Below, piece by piece: positions 7,646-16,681 of a stretch of 64,000 nucleotides of DNA; positions within the stretch are counted from its first letter, which is position 1; the number at the start of each line of letters is the position of its first letter. The notes beneath the pieces were generated by a model. It was not told where the DNA came from. It did no database searches and saw only the letters and a list, made by a program, of their open reading frames with translations. The stretch is from Ramlibacter aurantiacus. Lineage in GTDB: Bacteria > Pseudomonadota > Gammaproteobacteria > Burkholderiales > Burkholderiaceae_C. The translations under genes and the position numbers were made by a program. Location: positions 1,240,001 through 1,304,000 of the forward strand of contig NZ_JAEQNA010000001.1 of the NCBI RefSeq assembly GCF_016722895.1, read 5' to 3'.

Positions 7646-8839
7646 GTGCGTGTGGAATCGACAAGCAGCGGGGCGGTCTCTCGCCCCCACCCGGCCGCCG
7701 AGGCCGCGTCCGAGGCGCCCGCCGCCGTCCCGGAGCCCGGGTTGGCGGTCGAGGTGCGCGGCCTGCGCAAGCACTACGTGGGCAAGGGCGCCGACCGCCG
7801 CCGCAGCGAGGTGGTGGCCATCGACGGCGTGGACCTGCAGGTGCGCGCGGGCGAACTGGTCGTGCTGCTGGGCCCCAGCGGCTGCGGCAAGACGACGCTG
7901 CTGCGCTGCATCGCGGGGCTGGAGCGGCCGCAGCACGGCGAGGTGCGGGTGCACGGGCGCATCGTGTTCTCGGCCGAGGCGGGCGTGTTCGTTCCGCCCG
8001 AGCACCGCCACATCGGGATGATGTTCCAGTCGTACGCGCTGTGGCCGCACATGACCGTGCAGGACAACGTGGCCTATCCGCTGGCGGGCCACGCGCCGCG
8101 GGCGCAGCGCGAGCAGCAGGTCGACGGGATGCTCGAGCGCCTGGGCATCGCCGGGCTGGGCCACCGCTATCCGGGCGAGCTCAGTGGCGGCCAGCAGCAG
8201 CGCGTGGCGCTGGCCCGCGCGCTGATCGCCTCGCAGTCGCTGGTGCTGTTCGACGAGCCGCTGTCGAACGTGGACGCCAAGGTGCGCAAGCGCCTGCGCG
8301 CCGAGCTGCGCGAGGTCAAGCGGCGCAACGGCTTCGCCGGCGTGTACGTCACGCACGACCAGGAAGAGGCCATGGAGCTGGCCGACACGCTGGTGGTGAT
8401 GGAAAGCGGCCGCATCCGCCAGGTCGGCTCGCCCCGCGCGGTGTACGAGCGCCCGGCCTCGATCTACGTGGCGGACTTCGTCGGCGACATCAACCGCTGG
8501 CCGGCGCGGCTCGTCGAGCCGGGCCGGGCCCGCTGCGAACTGGGCACGCTGCAGCTGTCCGACCGCCCGGCCCAGGCCCGTGACGGCGACGACGGCTGGG
8601 TGGGCATCCGGCCCGAGCACGTGAACCTGGCACCCGCCTCCGCCGGTACGCTCATCAACCGGGTGCCGGCCATCGTGCAGGACATCGTGCACCTGGGTGC
8701 GCGCATCGAATGCCGCATGAGCGCCGGCGGGATGCCGCTGACCGCCCATGTGGCCGACGCCCAGGCCCACCACCTGTCGGTGGGCCAGGCGGTGGACGCG
8801 CTGCTGCCGCCGGAGATGCTCAGATGGCTGCCACGCTGA
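7646..8839 (+). CDS. ABC transporter ATP-binding protein, FbpC/PotA type
   Basis: A nucleotide-binding subunit of about 397 residues with Walker A GPSGCGKTT, Q-loop MMFQSYALWPHMTV, signature LSGGQQQRVALARAL, Walker B VLFDEPLSNVD and a C-terminal TOBE-like domain (WVGIRPEHVNL). This layout belongs to the ferric-iron, polyamine and phosphonate import group. I chose GTG at 7646 because AAGGAAG sits eight bases upstream; GTG at 7616 or 7652 is possible. It overlaps the permease start by 16 bases. The neighbours suggest an organic acid substrate rather than iron. Confidence 0.88.
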   Translation: MRVESTSSGAVSRPHPAAEAASEAPAAVPEPGLAVEVRGLRKHYVGKGADRRRSEVVAIDGVDLQVRAGELVVLLGPSGCGKTTLLRCIAGLERPQHGEVRVHGRIVFSAEAGVFVPPEHRHIGMMFQSYALWPHMTVQDNVAYPLAGHAPRAQREQQVDGMLERLGIAGLGHRYPGELSGGQQQRVALARALIASQSLVLFDEPLSNVDAKVRKRLRAELREVKRRNGFAGVYVTHDQEEAMELADTLVVMESGRIRQVGSPRAVYERPASIYVADFVGDINRWPARLVEPGRARCELGTLQLSDRPAQARDGDDGWVGIRPEHVNLAPASAGTLINRVPAIVQDIVHLGARIECRMSAGGMPLTAHVADAQAHHLSVGQAVDALLPPEMLRWLPR

Positions 8840-10560
8840 GCCTGCCGACCTCCGGGCGGGCCGAGCGACGGCCCCGGGCCGGCGGCCGGCTGCCGGTGCT
8901 GCTGGCCCTGGCGCTGACGGCGGCGACGGCGGTGGTGGTCTTCTATCCCATGCTGGCCATCGGCCTGCGGGCCTTGTTCCCGGCCGAAGGGTCGAGCCTG
9001 GAGCTGTGGCGCCAGACCCTTGCCAGCCGCGACCTGCACGTGGCCGTGCGCAACACCGCCATCCTCGCGGTGGCGACCACGGCGATCTCGGTGCCGCTGG
9101 GCACCTTCTTCGCCTGGCTGATCGAGCGCACCGACGCCCACTGGGGTGCGCTGTCGCGCCTGCTGCCGGTGGTGCCGCTGCTGTTGCCGCCGGTGGCCAT
9201 GGCCATCGGCTGGCTGTTCCTGGCCGATCCGCGCGCGGGCTTCCTGGCCAAGCCGCTGGTGGCCGGGTTCGCCGCGATCGGCATCGAACTGGACCCGTCC
9301 AGCCTGGCGATCCAGAGCTGGCCGGGCCTGGTGTTCCTGTACGTGCTGTGGGCGGTGCCGCATGTGTACGTGGTGGCGGCGGCCGCGTTCGGCAACATCG
9401 ATCCCTCGCTCGAGGAGGCGGCGCGCATGTGCGGCAAGGGTCGGCTGCGCTGCTTCTGGGAAGTGGCCGTGCCCTCGATCCGGCATGCGGTGGGCGCCTC
9501 GGTGCTGCTGTGCGTGATCTCCAGCATCGGGCTCTATTCGATCGCGGCGCTGATGGGAACGGCCGCGCGCATCGACGTGCTGTCGGTGCACATCTACCGG
9601 CTGCTCAATTTCGCCTACCCGCCCAGGATCGGGCAGGCCGTGGTGATCGGCCTGCTGCTGATGCTGTTCATCGGCTCGCTGTGGCTGCTGCAGCGCAAGC
9701 TCGCCTCGCGCGCCGGCGCCGCCACCGTCGGCGGCATGGGCGTGCGCCCCAACCGCGTGGCCCTGGGCGGCTGGCGCTGGCCGGCTCGGCTCCTGATCGT
9801 CGGCTACGTGGTGCTCACCTCGGTGCTGCCGCTGCTGGCGCTGTTCATCGTCGCCCTGCAACCGTTCTGGCGGCCGGTGATCGACCCGGGAATGCTGAGC
9901 CTGGCCAACTTCCGCGAGATGGCCGAAGCCAGCATGCCGCGCATGGCGATCGCCAACAGCACCTTGCTGGCGCTGGCCACGTCCACCGGCGTGGTGATGG
10001 TGGCCGGCATCCTGGCCATCCTCGCCAGCGGCCTCGGCGGCGCGCTGGAGAAGGCCATGGGCGTGGCCACCAAGCTGCCCTCGGCGGTGCCGCACATCGT
10101 GTTCGCGGTGGGCGTGCTGATCGCCTTCGGCTTCGCGCCGCTGCACCTGCAGGGCGGCTGGCTGATCCTGCTGCTGGCCTACCTGGCGGTGTACCTGCCC
10201 ACCGCCACCATCACCGCCGAATCGGCCGTGCGCCAGGTCGGCTCGCAGCTGGTGGAGGCTTCGCGCGTGTTCGGCGCCTCGCCGGCCCGCACCTTCTGGC
10301 GGGTGCAGCTGCCGCTGATCCTGCCGGGCCTGGCTGCGGGCTGGGCCTCGATCTTCGCGCTGGTGCTGGGCGAGCTGAACGCGGCGGCCATCCTCTCGGG
10401 GCCGCGCAACCCGACCATCGGCTACATGATCCTGACCCTGTTCGACAACGGCACCTACTCGCAGCTGGCGGCCATCGGCAGCCTGATCGGCGTGGTGTCG
10501 GCGATCACCGTGTCCTTCGTCCTGCTGCTTGGGCGCCCCCGCTACCACGCCAGCAGCTAG
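8824..10560 (+). CDS. ABC transporter permease with two fused permease domains (FbpB-like)
   Basis: A 578-residue inner-membrane protein with roughly twelve hydrophobic segments, built from two binding-protein-dependent permease halves as in FbpB/ThiP. Each half carries an EAA-type loop that would contact the ATPase: EEAARMCGKGRLRCFWEVAV in the first and VEASRVFGASPARTFWRVQL in the second. The ATG at 8824 lies inside the end of the ATPase gene. With that ATPase and the following binding protein it forms a complete importer. Confidence 0.88.
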   Translation: MAATLSLPTSGRAERRPRAGGRLPVLLALALTAATAVVVFYPMLAIGLRALFPAEGSSLELWRQTLASRDLHVAVRNTAILAVATTAISVPLGTFFAWLIERTDAHWGALSRLLPVVPLLLPPVAMAIGWLFLADPRAGFLAKPLVAGFAAIGIELDPSSLAIQSWPGLVFLYVLWAVPHVYVVAAAAFGNIDPSLEEAARMCGKGRLRCFWEVAVPSIRHAVGASVLLCVISSIGLYSIAALMGTAARIDVLSVHIYRLLNFAYPPRIGQAVVIGLLLMLFIGSLWLLQRKLASRAGAATVGGMGVRPNRVALGGWRWPARLLIVGYVVLTSVLPLLALFIVALQPFWRPVIDPGMLSLANFREMAEASMPRMAIANSTLLALATSTGVVMVAGILAILASGLGGALEKAMGVATKLPSAVPHIVFAVGVLIAFGFAPLHLQGGWLILLLAYLAVYLPTATITAESAVRQVGSQLVEASRVFGASPARTFWRVQLPLILPGLAAGWASIFALVLGELNAAAILSGPRNPTIGYMILTLFDNGTYSQLAAIGSLIGVVSAITVSFVLLLGRPRYHASS

Positions 10561-10595
10561 CTCCATCCCCAGCCCAGAAGACCAGGAGACCCCCC

Positions 10596-11621
10596 ATGCG
10601 CCGCCACCGCCTCGCTTCAGCCATCGCCGCCACCGGCTTCGCCCTGCTTGCCGGTGCGGCCGCCGCCCAGGCCCTGGGCACGCAGGAGCTGCCTCCCGAG
10701 GTGGTGAAGGCGGCGCAGGCCGAAGGTCAGGTCATGATCTATTCGTCCGAGGACGAATCGCAGCAGCGCTTCACCCTGGCGGCCTTCGAGAAGAAGTACG
10801 GCATCAAGGGCAGCTTCATCCGGTTCCCCACCGGGCCGCTGATGCAGCGCTTCAACACCGAGCACGACGGCGGCAAGCCGCAGGCCGACGTGGTGAGCGT
10901 GAGTTCGCCGATTCCCTTCCGCATGCACGCCGATCGCTTCTCCCAGCTCACGCCGCAGGGGGTGCCGAACCTGGCGCAGTGGCCCAAGGACGCGGTGCAG
11001 GGCAACTTCCTGAACCACACCATGGACATCGTGGCGCTGGTCTACAACACCGAGCAACTCAAGCCCGCCGAGGTGCCCAGGACCTGGTCCGACCTGGCCG
11101 ACCCCAAGTGGAAGGGCAAGTTCCTGCTGACCGACCCGCAGGTGGCGGACAACTACATGGGCTGGCTGGACGCGGTGGAGCGCGCCCACGGCATGGACCT
11201 GCTGCGCAAGATCGCCACGCAGCAGTACAAGGTGACGCCCTCCGGCGCTTCCGGCGTGCAGCAGGTGGCCGCCGGGGCCTACGTGTTCAACGCCCCCACC
11301 TTCACTGCCTTTTCCAAGCAGCTGATCGAGAAGAAGGCGCCGATCGCCATCCAGTACCTGTCGAACCCGACCGTGATCTCCCCACGCTCGATGGCGATCG
11401 CGGCCAAGGCGCCGCACCCGAACGCCGCGCGCCTGTTCGTCAACTGGATGCTGTCCGAGGAAGGCGTGCGCACCTACTGCAGCCATGCCAGGACCTCGGT
11501 CATCGGCGACCCCGCCGGCTCGCGCGGCTGCGTGGCCTTCCGCGACGGCGAGAACATGCGCTTCGACGTGCCCGAGGAGCGCCGCCGCGCGATGGCCAAG
11601 GCCCTGGGGGTGGCCAACTGA
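10596..11621 (+). CDS. ABC transporter periplasmic substrate-binding protein (FbpA/ferric-type fold)
   Basis: A 341-residue secreted protein. Residues 1-26 form a signal peptide (MRRHRLASAIAATGFALLAG, then an AAAAQA cleavage region). The body (VMIYSSEDESQQRFTLAAFE, ADVVSVSSPIPFRMHADRF, ARLFVNWMLSEEGVR) is the extracellular solute-binding family used by iron, thiamine and 2-aminoethylphosphonate systems. AGGAGA ends seven bases before the ATG. I do not see a convincing paired-tyrosine iron site, and the genes downstream are catabolic, so an organic ligand is more likely. Its stop shares a base with the next ATG. Confidence 0.85.
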   Translation: MRRHRLASAIAATGFALLAGAAAAQALGTQELPPEVVKAAQAEGQVMIYSSEDESQQRFTLAAFEKKYGIKGSFIRFPTGPLMQRFNTEHDGGKPQADVVSVSSPIPFRMHADRFSQLTPQGVPNLAQWPKDAVQGNFLNHTMDIVALVYNTEQLKPAEVPRTWSDLADPKWKGKFLLTDPQVADNYMGWLDAVERAHGMDLLRKIATQQYKVTPSGASGVQQVAAGAYVFNAPTFTAFSKQLIEKKAPIAIQYLSNPTVISPRSMAIAAKAPHPNAARLFVNWMLSEEGVRTYCSHARTSVIGDPAGSRGCVAFRDGENMRFDVPEERRRAMAKALGVAN

Positions 11622-12631
11622 TGTCCCCCGCCACCCTCTGCGCCACGCCCGTGGAGCACCCGGCCGCCTGGACCTCGGCCCGCCTCGGCGGACGACAGGC
11701 CATCACGCGCCGGCTCATGGGCGAGGAGCTGGCAGGCCTGGACCGCCTGCTGGCGCGCACCGCGCACCTGCCGCCGCAGGGCGCCACCCGCGCCGACTTC
11801 GACGAGCCGGCCGTCAACCGCCTGATGGACGAGGTGCGCGCCATCCTCACCGAGGGCCGCGGCGTGGTGCTGCTCGCCGGCATCGACACCGACCGCTACG
11901 CGCCGGAGGCGATGGAACGGATCTACTGGGGCATGGGCACGCACCTGGGAACGGCCGCCGTGCAAAGCCGCGGCGGCGACCGGCTGGGGCGCGTCGAACA
12001 GGACGACCAGGACCCGGTGCAGCGCGGCTACCGCTCGTCCAGCGAGCTGCGCATGCACACCGATTCCTACGAGCTGATCGGGCTGATGTGCATCCGCCAG
12101 GCCGCACGCGGCGGCCAGAGCGCCCTGGTCAGCTCCCTGGCCATCCACAACGTGCTTCTGCGCGAACGGCCGGAGCTGCTCGCGCCGCTGTACCGCGGCT
12201 TTCCGATGGCCATTCCCGAGGCGCGGCACAGCGCCCGGCCGATCACCGACACCGCCATCCCGGTGTTCTGCTGCGTCGACGGCGTGGTCAGCTGCAACTA
12301 CGCCGGCAGCTTCATGCGCGCGGCGGCGCAGCAGCTGGGGCAGGCGCTGCCGCCGGAGCTGGACGAAGCGCTGCGCGTGTTCTCCGAGATCGCCGAGCGC
12401 GACGAGCTGGCGCTGCGCTTCATGCTGGAGCCCGGCGAGATCCTGCTGTGGAACAACTTCACCAACCTGCACTCGCGCACCGAGTTCGAGAACGACGACG
12501 GGCACAGGCGCCTGTTGCTGCGGCTCTGGCTGCACGCCGGGCAGCCCAGGCCCACCGTGCCGCAGCTGCATGAACGCGCCCGGGTCTACGACCGGGTCTA
12601 CCAGGAACATGCCAAGGAGGTTCACCCATGA
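11621..12631 (+). CDS. TauD/TfdA-family Fe(II)/2-oxoglutarate dioxygenase
   Basis: A 336-residue cytoplasmic oxygenase. The facial triad is visible as H146-x-D148 (ELRMHTDSYEL) and distal H284 (NFTNLHSRTEF), with candidate 2-oxoglutarate Arg residues near 297-301. Such enzymes hydroxylate or release sulfite, amine or other groups from small acids. The N-terminal 80 residues differ from classical TauD and recall the clavaminate-synthase/gamma-butyrobetaine branch. It is coupled to its neighbours (stop 12629-12631 overlaps the next ATG). Substrate unknown. Confidence 0.8.
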   Translation: MSPATLCATPVEHPAAWTSARLGGRQAITRRLMGEELAGLDRLLARTAHLPPQGATRADFDEPAVNRLMDEVRAILTEGRGVVLLAGIDTDRYAPEAMERIYWGMGTHLGTAAVQSRGGDRLGRVEQDDQDPVQRGYRSSSELRMHTDSYELIGLMCIRQAARGGQSALVSSLAIHNVLLRERPELLAPLYRGFPMAIPEARHSARPITDTAIPVFCCVDGVVSCNYAGSFMRAAAQQLGQALPPELDEALRVFSEIAERDELALRFMLEPGEILLWNNFTNLHSRTEFENDDGHRRLLLRLWLHAGQPRPTVPQLHERARVYDRVYQEHAKEVHP

Positions 12632-13593
12632 AGGTCGTCCTCGCCAGCCGCGTCGCGCTCGACCCGGTGCTGAGCGTGCTGAAGTCGCAGCCGGAGATCG
12701 AGTTGATCCACTGCAGGGACCACGGCGAGGTGCCGCGGGCCCTGGAGGGCGCCGACCTGGCGGTGCTGTCCGACCCCAAGGGCGCCGAAGGGCCGCCCAT
12801 CGTGCGGGCGCTGCAGCAGCCGGGTCGCACCGTGCGCTGGGTGCAGGTCACCACCGCCGGCGCCGACGGGCTGCTGATGCACGGCCCCCTGCCGCCCGAG
12901 CTGGTGCTGACCAACCAGGGCGGCGCGGTGGCGCCCACGGTGGCCGAGCACGCGATGGCCATGATCCTCGCGATGACGCGGCAGATGCCCACCATCCTGG
13001 CGCGCTCATCCCGGCGCGAATGGATCAAGGAGTTCTCTCCGCCGCTGATGGCGCTGGAGGGACGCACGCTGGCGATCGTCGGCTACGGGCACCTGGGCCG
13101 GCAGGTCGCCAAGCGCGCGCGCGGCTTCGACCTGAAGATCGTCGGCCTCTCCCGCTCGCTCACCAGCGATCCGCTGGCCGACGAGATGCTGCCGCTGGAG
13201 CGGCTGCACGACGCGCTGGCGCGCGCCGACGTGGTGGCCGTGACCGTGGCCTCGGTGCCGGCCACCCGGCACCTGCTCGACGCGACGGCCTTCCAGACCA
13301 TGAAGCGCGGGGCGCTGCTGGTGAACGTGTCGCGCGGCGAGACGGTGGACCAGGTGGCGCTGCGCGCCGCCCTCCAGGACGGCCGACTGGCCGGCGCCTT
13401 CATCGACGTGGCCGACCCGGAACCGCTGCCGGCTGACGACCCGCTCTGGGACGCGCCCAACCTGATCGTCTCGCCGCACTCGGCCGGGCACGGCGGCACC
13501 CGCACCGGCGCGCGCATCGCGCAGACGCTGACCGAGAACCTCGCGCGCTTTCGCGCCGGCCAGCCCCTGCTGCACCGGCTGGAGACCGCATGA
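12628..13593 (+). CDS. D-2-hydroxyacid dehydrogenase (NAD(P)-dependent)
   Basis: A 321-residue oxidoreductase of the D-isomer 2-hydroxyacid dehydrogenase family. The Rossmann loop is VGYGHLGRQVAKRARGFDLK near the middle. The catalytic Arg region is LVNVSRGETVDQVAL, followed by Glu in DPEPLPADDPLW and His in SPHSAGHGG. It interconverts 2-oxo and D-2-hydroxy acids, which fits a pathway in which dehydratases produce 2-keto acids. The start overlaps the upstream stop and its own stop overlaps the next ATG, so it is an internal operon gene. Confidence 0.87.
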   Translation: MKVVLASRVALDPVLSVLKSQPEIELIHCRDHGEVPRALEGADLAVLSDPKGAEGPPIVRALQQPGRTVRWVQVTTAGADGLLMHGPLPPELVLTNQGGAVAPTVAEHAMAMILAMTRQMPTILARSSRREWIKEFSPPLMALEGRTLAIVGYGHLGRQVAKRARGFDLKIVGLSRSLTSDPLADEMLPLERLHDALARADVVAVTVASVPATRHLLDATAFQTMKRGALLVNVSRGETVDQVALRAALQDGRLAGAFIDVADPEPLPADDPLWDAPNLIVSPHSAGHGGTRTGARIAQTLTENLARFRAGQPLLHRLETA

Positions 13594-14762
13594 AGATCAC
13601 CGCGGTCGAACAACTGCACGTCAGCGGCGGCTGGGACAACTGGTCCTTCCTCAAGCTGAGCACCGACACCGGGCTGGTCGGCTGGTCCGAGTTCAACCAG
13701 GCGCGCGGCCGGCGCGGCCTGGCGCAGGTGATCGAGGGCCTGTCCGGACTGGTGGTCGGCGAAGACCCGCGCAACGTGTCGCGCCTGGCGGCCCGGCTGT
13801 TCTCGGCCACCCAGTCGACCACCGGCGGGCTGCAGTCGCTGGCCGCCGGCGCCTTCGAGAACGCCTGCCTGGACCTCAAGGCCAAGGACCTGGGGATCCC
13901 CGTGCACGAGCTCCTGGGCGGCGCGCTGCGCCGACGGCTGCCGCTGTACTGGTCGCATGCGGGCCTGTACCGGGCGGTGCACGCGCACCTGTTCGGTCCG
14001 GTGATCGACGCCGCCGCCGTGCGCTCGCCAGCCGACCTGACCGGCCTGGGTGCCGAGGTGCGGGGCAAGGGGTTTCGCGCGCTCAAGACCAACCTGCTGC
14101 GCTTCGCGCCCGGCGAGCGCACCGCGGTGCTGCGTGGCAGCGGTCCATTCGAGCTGAACATCGAGAAGCCCATCGTGGACACCGCGGTGTCGCAGCTCGA
14201 AGCCCTGCGGCACGGGGCCGGCGACGGGATCGGCCTCATGCTGGACCTCAACTTCAACTTCAAGCCCGAGGGCTTCCGGCGCCTGGCGCGCGCGCTGGAG
14301 CCGTTCGACCTCACCTGGCTGGAGATCGACAGCCACTCGCCCGCGGCGCTGGCATCGATCCGCCAGTCGACCCGGCTTCCGATCGCCTCGCTGGAGGCGG
14401 TGCTGGGCCGCCGCGCGCTGCTGCCTTACCTGGAGGCTCAGGCGGTGGACGTGGCCATCGTCGACGTGGTGTTCAACGGCATGGCCGAGTCGATGAAGAT
14501 GGCCGCGCTGCTGGACGCCTTCGACGTGAACGTGGCGGCGCACAACTCGCACGGGCCGCTGGGATCGCTCATGAGCGCGCACTTCTGCGCGGCTATTCCC
14601 AACTTCAGGATCATGGAATTCGACCCCGACGAAGTGCCCTGGCGACGGCAGCTGCTCACCGCGCCGTTCACGGTGGAAGGCGGCGAGTTCGAGCTACCCG
14701 CGGCGCCCGGCTGGGGCGCCGACATCGACGAAGCCGTGGCGCGCGCGCACCCGGCGCATTGA
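13590..14762 (+). CDS. Enolase-superfamily (mandelate racemase/MLE) dehydratase-like enzyme
   Basis: A 390-residue protein distinct from the enzyme at 5516-6676. Candidate catalytic K166 lies in ALKTN. Metal ligands look like D219 (LMLDLNFNF), E245 (WLEID) and E269 (IASLEAVLG). D292 (IVDVVFNG) and H318 (AAHNSHG) suit a His-Asp dyad. The motifs resemble galactonate/gluconate-type acid-sugar dehydratases, but I cannot name the substrate. Its position after a D-hydroxyacid dehydrogenase supports an acid-sugar pathway. ATGA coupling to the upstream gene is clear. Confidence 0.82.
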   Translation: MKITAVEQLHVSGGWDNWSFLKLSTDTGLVGWSEFNQARGRRGLAQVIEGLSGLVVGEDPRNVSRLAARLFSATQSTTGGLQSLAAGAFENACLDLKAKDLGIPVHELLGGALRRRLPLYWSHAGLYRAVHAHLFGPVIDAAAVRSPADLTGLGAEVRGKGFRALKTNLLRFAPGERTAVLRGSGPFELNIEKPIVDTAVSQLEALRHGAGDGIGLMLDLNFNFKPEGFRRLARALEPFDLTWLEIDSHSPAALASIRQSTRLPIASLEAVLGRRALLPYLEAQAVDVAIVDVVFNGMAESMKMAALLDAFDVNVAAHNSHGPLGSLMSAHFCAAIPNFRIMEFDPDEVPWRRQLLTAPFTVEGGEFELPAAPGWGADIDEAVARAHPAH

Positions 14763-14800
14763 GAGCACCCCACCCCAGGACCACCCCCAGGAGACTAGCC

Positions 14801-15823
14801 ATGGACGATCGCCACGTCATCTTTCCCCGCCGCCGCCTGCTCGCCGCCGGCGGACTCGCGGCGCTGGGCCTGTCCGGCCGGCCGGCGCGCGCGCAGGAGA
14901 TGCTCCGGCAGGCGACCCTCATCGTCGGCTCGCCCGCCGGCGGCGCCACCGACAAGGTCGCTCGCATGTACGCGGACGCGCTGCGGGGCCGCTATGCCGA
15001 GAACGTCATCGTCGAGAACAAGCCCGGCGCGGGCGGCGCCATCGCCTACGAGGGCGTCAAGCGCAGCGGCGTGAAGGACGGCAGCCTGGTGTTCCTGTCG
15101 CCGGCCTACCCGATCGTGATCTCGCCCCACCTGGTCAGCACCCTGCCCTACGACACGCTGCGCGACTTCGTGCCGGTGGCACCGGCGGGGCGCTCGTGCA
15201 TGACCTACGCCGTGGGCCCGGGCGTGCCCGACAACGTCGCCAGCTTCGCCCAGTACCTGGACTGGTGCAAGGCCAATCCCAGGCAGGCGCTGTACGCCGC
15301 GCAGACCGGCTCCAGCCAGCACCTGCTGGGATCGGTGCTGGCGCTGTCCACCGGGGTGCCGCTGGAGAACGTTTCCTACAAGGGCGACGCCCCGGCCATG
15401 CAGGACCTGATGGGCGGCCACGTGCCGGCAGTGGTGTTGCCCATCGCCAGCGCGCTGCCGCTGTACCGCCAGCGCAAGCTGCGCGTGCTGGCCACCGCCA
15501 AGGCCACCCGCACGCGCTTCATGCCGGACGTGCCCACGTTCGCCGAGCTGGGGCACCCGGACGTGCTGTTCCAGGACTGGATGGGATTCTTCGCGCCGGC
15601 CGACACGCCGCCCGGCCAGGTGCAGCGGCTCAACGGAGCCATCGCCGAGATCGCCCGCTCGCCGCGCGGCGTCGAGTCGCTGGAGGCGCTGGGCATCGAG
15701 AGCGAAATCGCCGATCCGCAGCAGTTCGTCGGCATGGTGCGCACCGACCACCAGCGTTATGCCGGGTTCATCGCACGCACCAAATTCCGCGAGGCCTTCG
15801 AAAAGGCCGGCGGCGGACGCTGA
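14801..15823 (+). CDS. Bug/TctC-type tripartite tricarboxylate transporter substrate-binding protein
   Basis: A 340-residue periplasmic binding protein. The N-terminus has a twin-arginine-like signal (FPRRRLLAAGG, hydrophobic run, ARAQE). The mature part has Bug hallmarks: LIVGSPAGGATDKVAR, VENKPGAGGAIAYEGVK and FMPDVPTFAELGHPD. CCAGGAGA lies upstream of ATG 14801. No TctA/TctB membrane genes are nearby, which is common for the many orphan Bug proteins of Burkholderiales. It may share a membrane partner or act as a sensor. Confidence 0.9.
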   Translation: MDDRHVIFPRRRLLAAGGLAALGLSGRPARAQEMLRQATLIVGSPAGGATDKVARMYADALRGRYAENVIVENKPGAGGAIAYEGVKRSGVKDGSLVFLSPAYPIVISPHLVSTLPYDTLRDFVPVAPAGRSCMTYAVGPGVPDNVASFAQYLDWCKANPRQALYAAQTGSSQHLLGSVLALSTGVPLENVSYKGDAPAMQDLMGGHVPAVVLPIASALPLYRQRKLRVLATAKATRTRFMPDVPTFAELGHPDVLFQDWMGFFAPADTPPGQVQRLNGAIAEIARSPRGVESLEALGIESEIADPQQFVGMVRTDHQRYAGFIARTKFREAFEKAGGGR

Positions 15824-15833
15824 GGGAGGCTCC

Positions 15834-16649
15834 ATGAGCAGCAGCCTTCTCATCGAGCCGGTCACTCCGGCCGTCGGCGCCGAGATCCGCGGGGTGGACC
15901 TGTCGCAGCCGCTGGAAGCACAGACGGTCCGCGCCATCCGGCAGGCGCTGGTCGATCACGGCGTGATCTTCCTGCGCGACCAGCGGATCGACCGTACCCA
16001 GTACGAGGCCTTTGCCGAATGCTTCGGCCAGCCGCGGCTGCCCGACAGCGGCATCATCCCGCCGCTACCCGGCTCACGCTTCACGTCCGAAGTGCGCAAG
16101 GACGAAGGCCGCGAGCGCAACATCGGCGGCAGTTGGCACACCGACCAGGTGTACCGGGCCCAGCCGAGCTGGGGCAGCATGCTGCTGTGCCGCCAACTCC
16201 CGCCGACCGGTGGCGACACGCTCTTCTCCAGCCTGGGCGCGGCCTACGACACCCTCTCCGACGGGCTGAAGAAGACGCTGGAGCCACTGCGCGCGGTGCA
16301 TTCCAACGCCGCCGTGCAGGCCCGCATGAAGACCGGGCGCGAACCCGACCCGGAAGTGGCGCACCCGGTGGTGCTGCGGCATCCGGACAGCGGCCGGCGC
16401 ATCCTCTACATCAGCCCCGGCTACACCACGCGCTTCGAGGGCTGGACCGAGGCCGAGAGCCGGCCGCTGCTGGAGTACCTGTTCCAGCATGGCCAGCGGC
16501 CGGAGTTCACGATGCGCTGGCGCTGGCGCGAAGGCTCGATCGCGTTCTGGGACAACTACCAGACCTGGCACTTTGCCGTGAACGACTATGCGGCGGGCGA
16601 ACGGGTGATGCACCGCATCGTGGTGGAAGGCACGCCCTTCGGCCGCTGA
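15834..16649 (+). CDS. TauD/TfdA-family Fe(II)/2-oxoglutarate dioxygenase (second copy)
   Basis: A 271-residue enzyme of typical TauD length. The triad is H102-x-D104 (GSWHTDQVY) and H246 (YQTWHFAVNDY), with R261 (MHRIVVEG) as the likely 2-oxoglutarate anchor. It is classical TauD/TfdA in architecture (GAEIRGVDLS near the N-terminus) and not a close copy of the dioxygenase at 11621-12631. GAGGGAGG gives a good ribosome site before ATG 15834. It is the last gene of the catabolic operon and presumably oxidises a related acid. Confidence 0.87.
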   Translation: MSSSLLIEPVTPAVGAEIRGVDLSQPLEAQTVRAIRQALVDHGVIFLRDQRIDRTQYEAFAECFGQPRLPDSGIIPPLPGSRFTSEVRKDEGRERNIGGSWHTDQVYRAQPSWGSMLLCRQLPPTGGDTLFSSLGAAYDTLSDGLKKTLEPLRAVHSNAAVQARMKTGREPDPEVAHPVVLRHPDSGRRILYISPGYTTRFEGWTEAESRPLLEYLFQHGQRPEFTMRWRWREGSIAFWDNYQTWHFAVNDYAAGERVMHRIVVEGTPFGR

Positions 16650-16681
16650 GGCCCTCCGCCGGGGCCTACACTGCGGCCCCC

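Noticed and set aside
10596-11621. Naming the binding protein FbpA (iron)
   Set aside because: The fold is ferric-type, but no clear iron-coordinating Tyr pair was found and the operon is catabolic.
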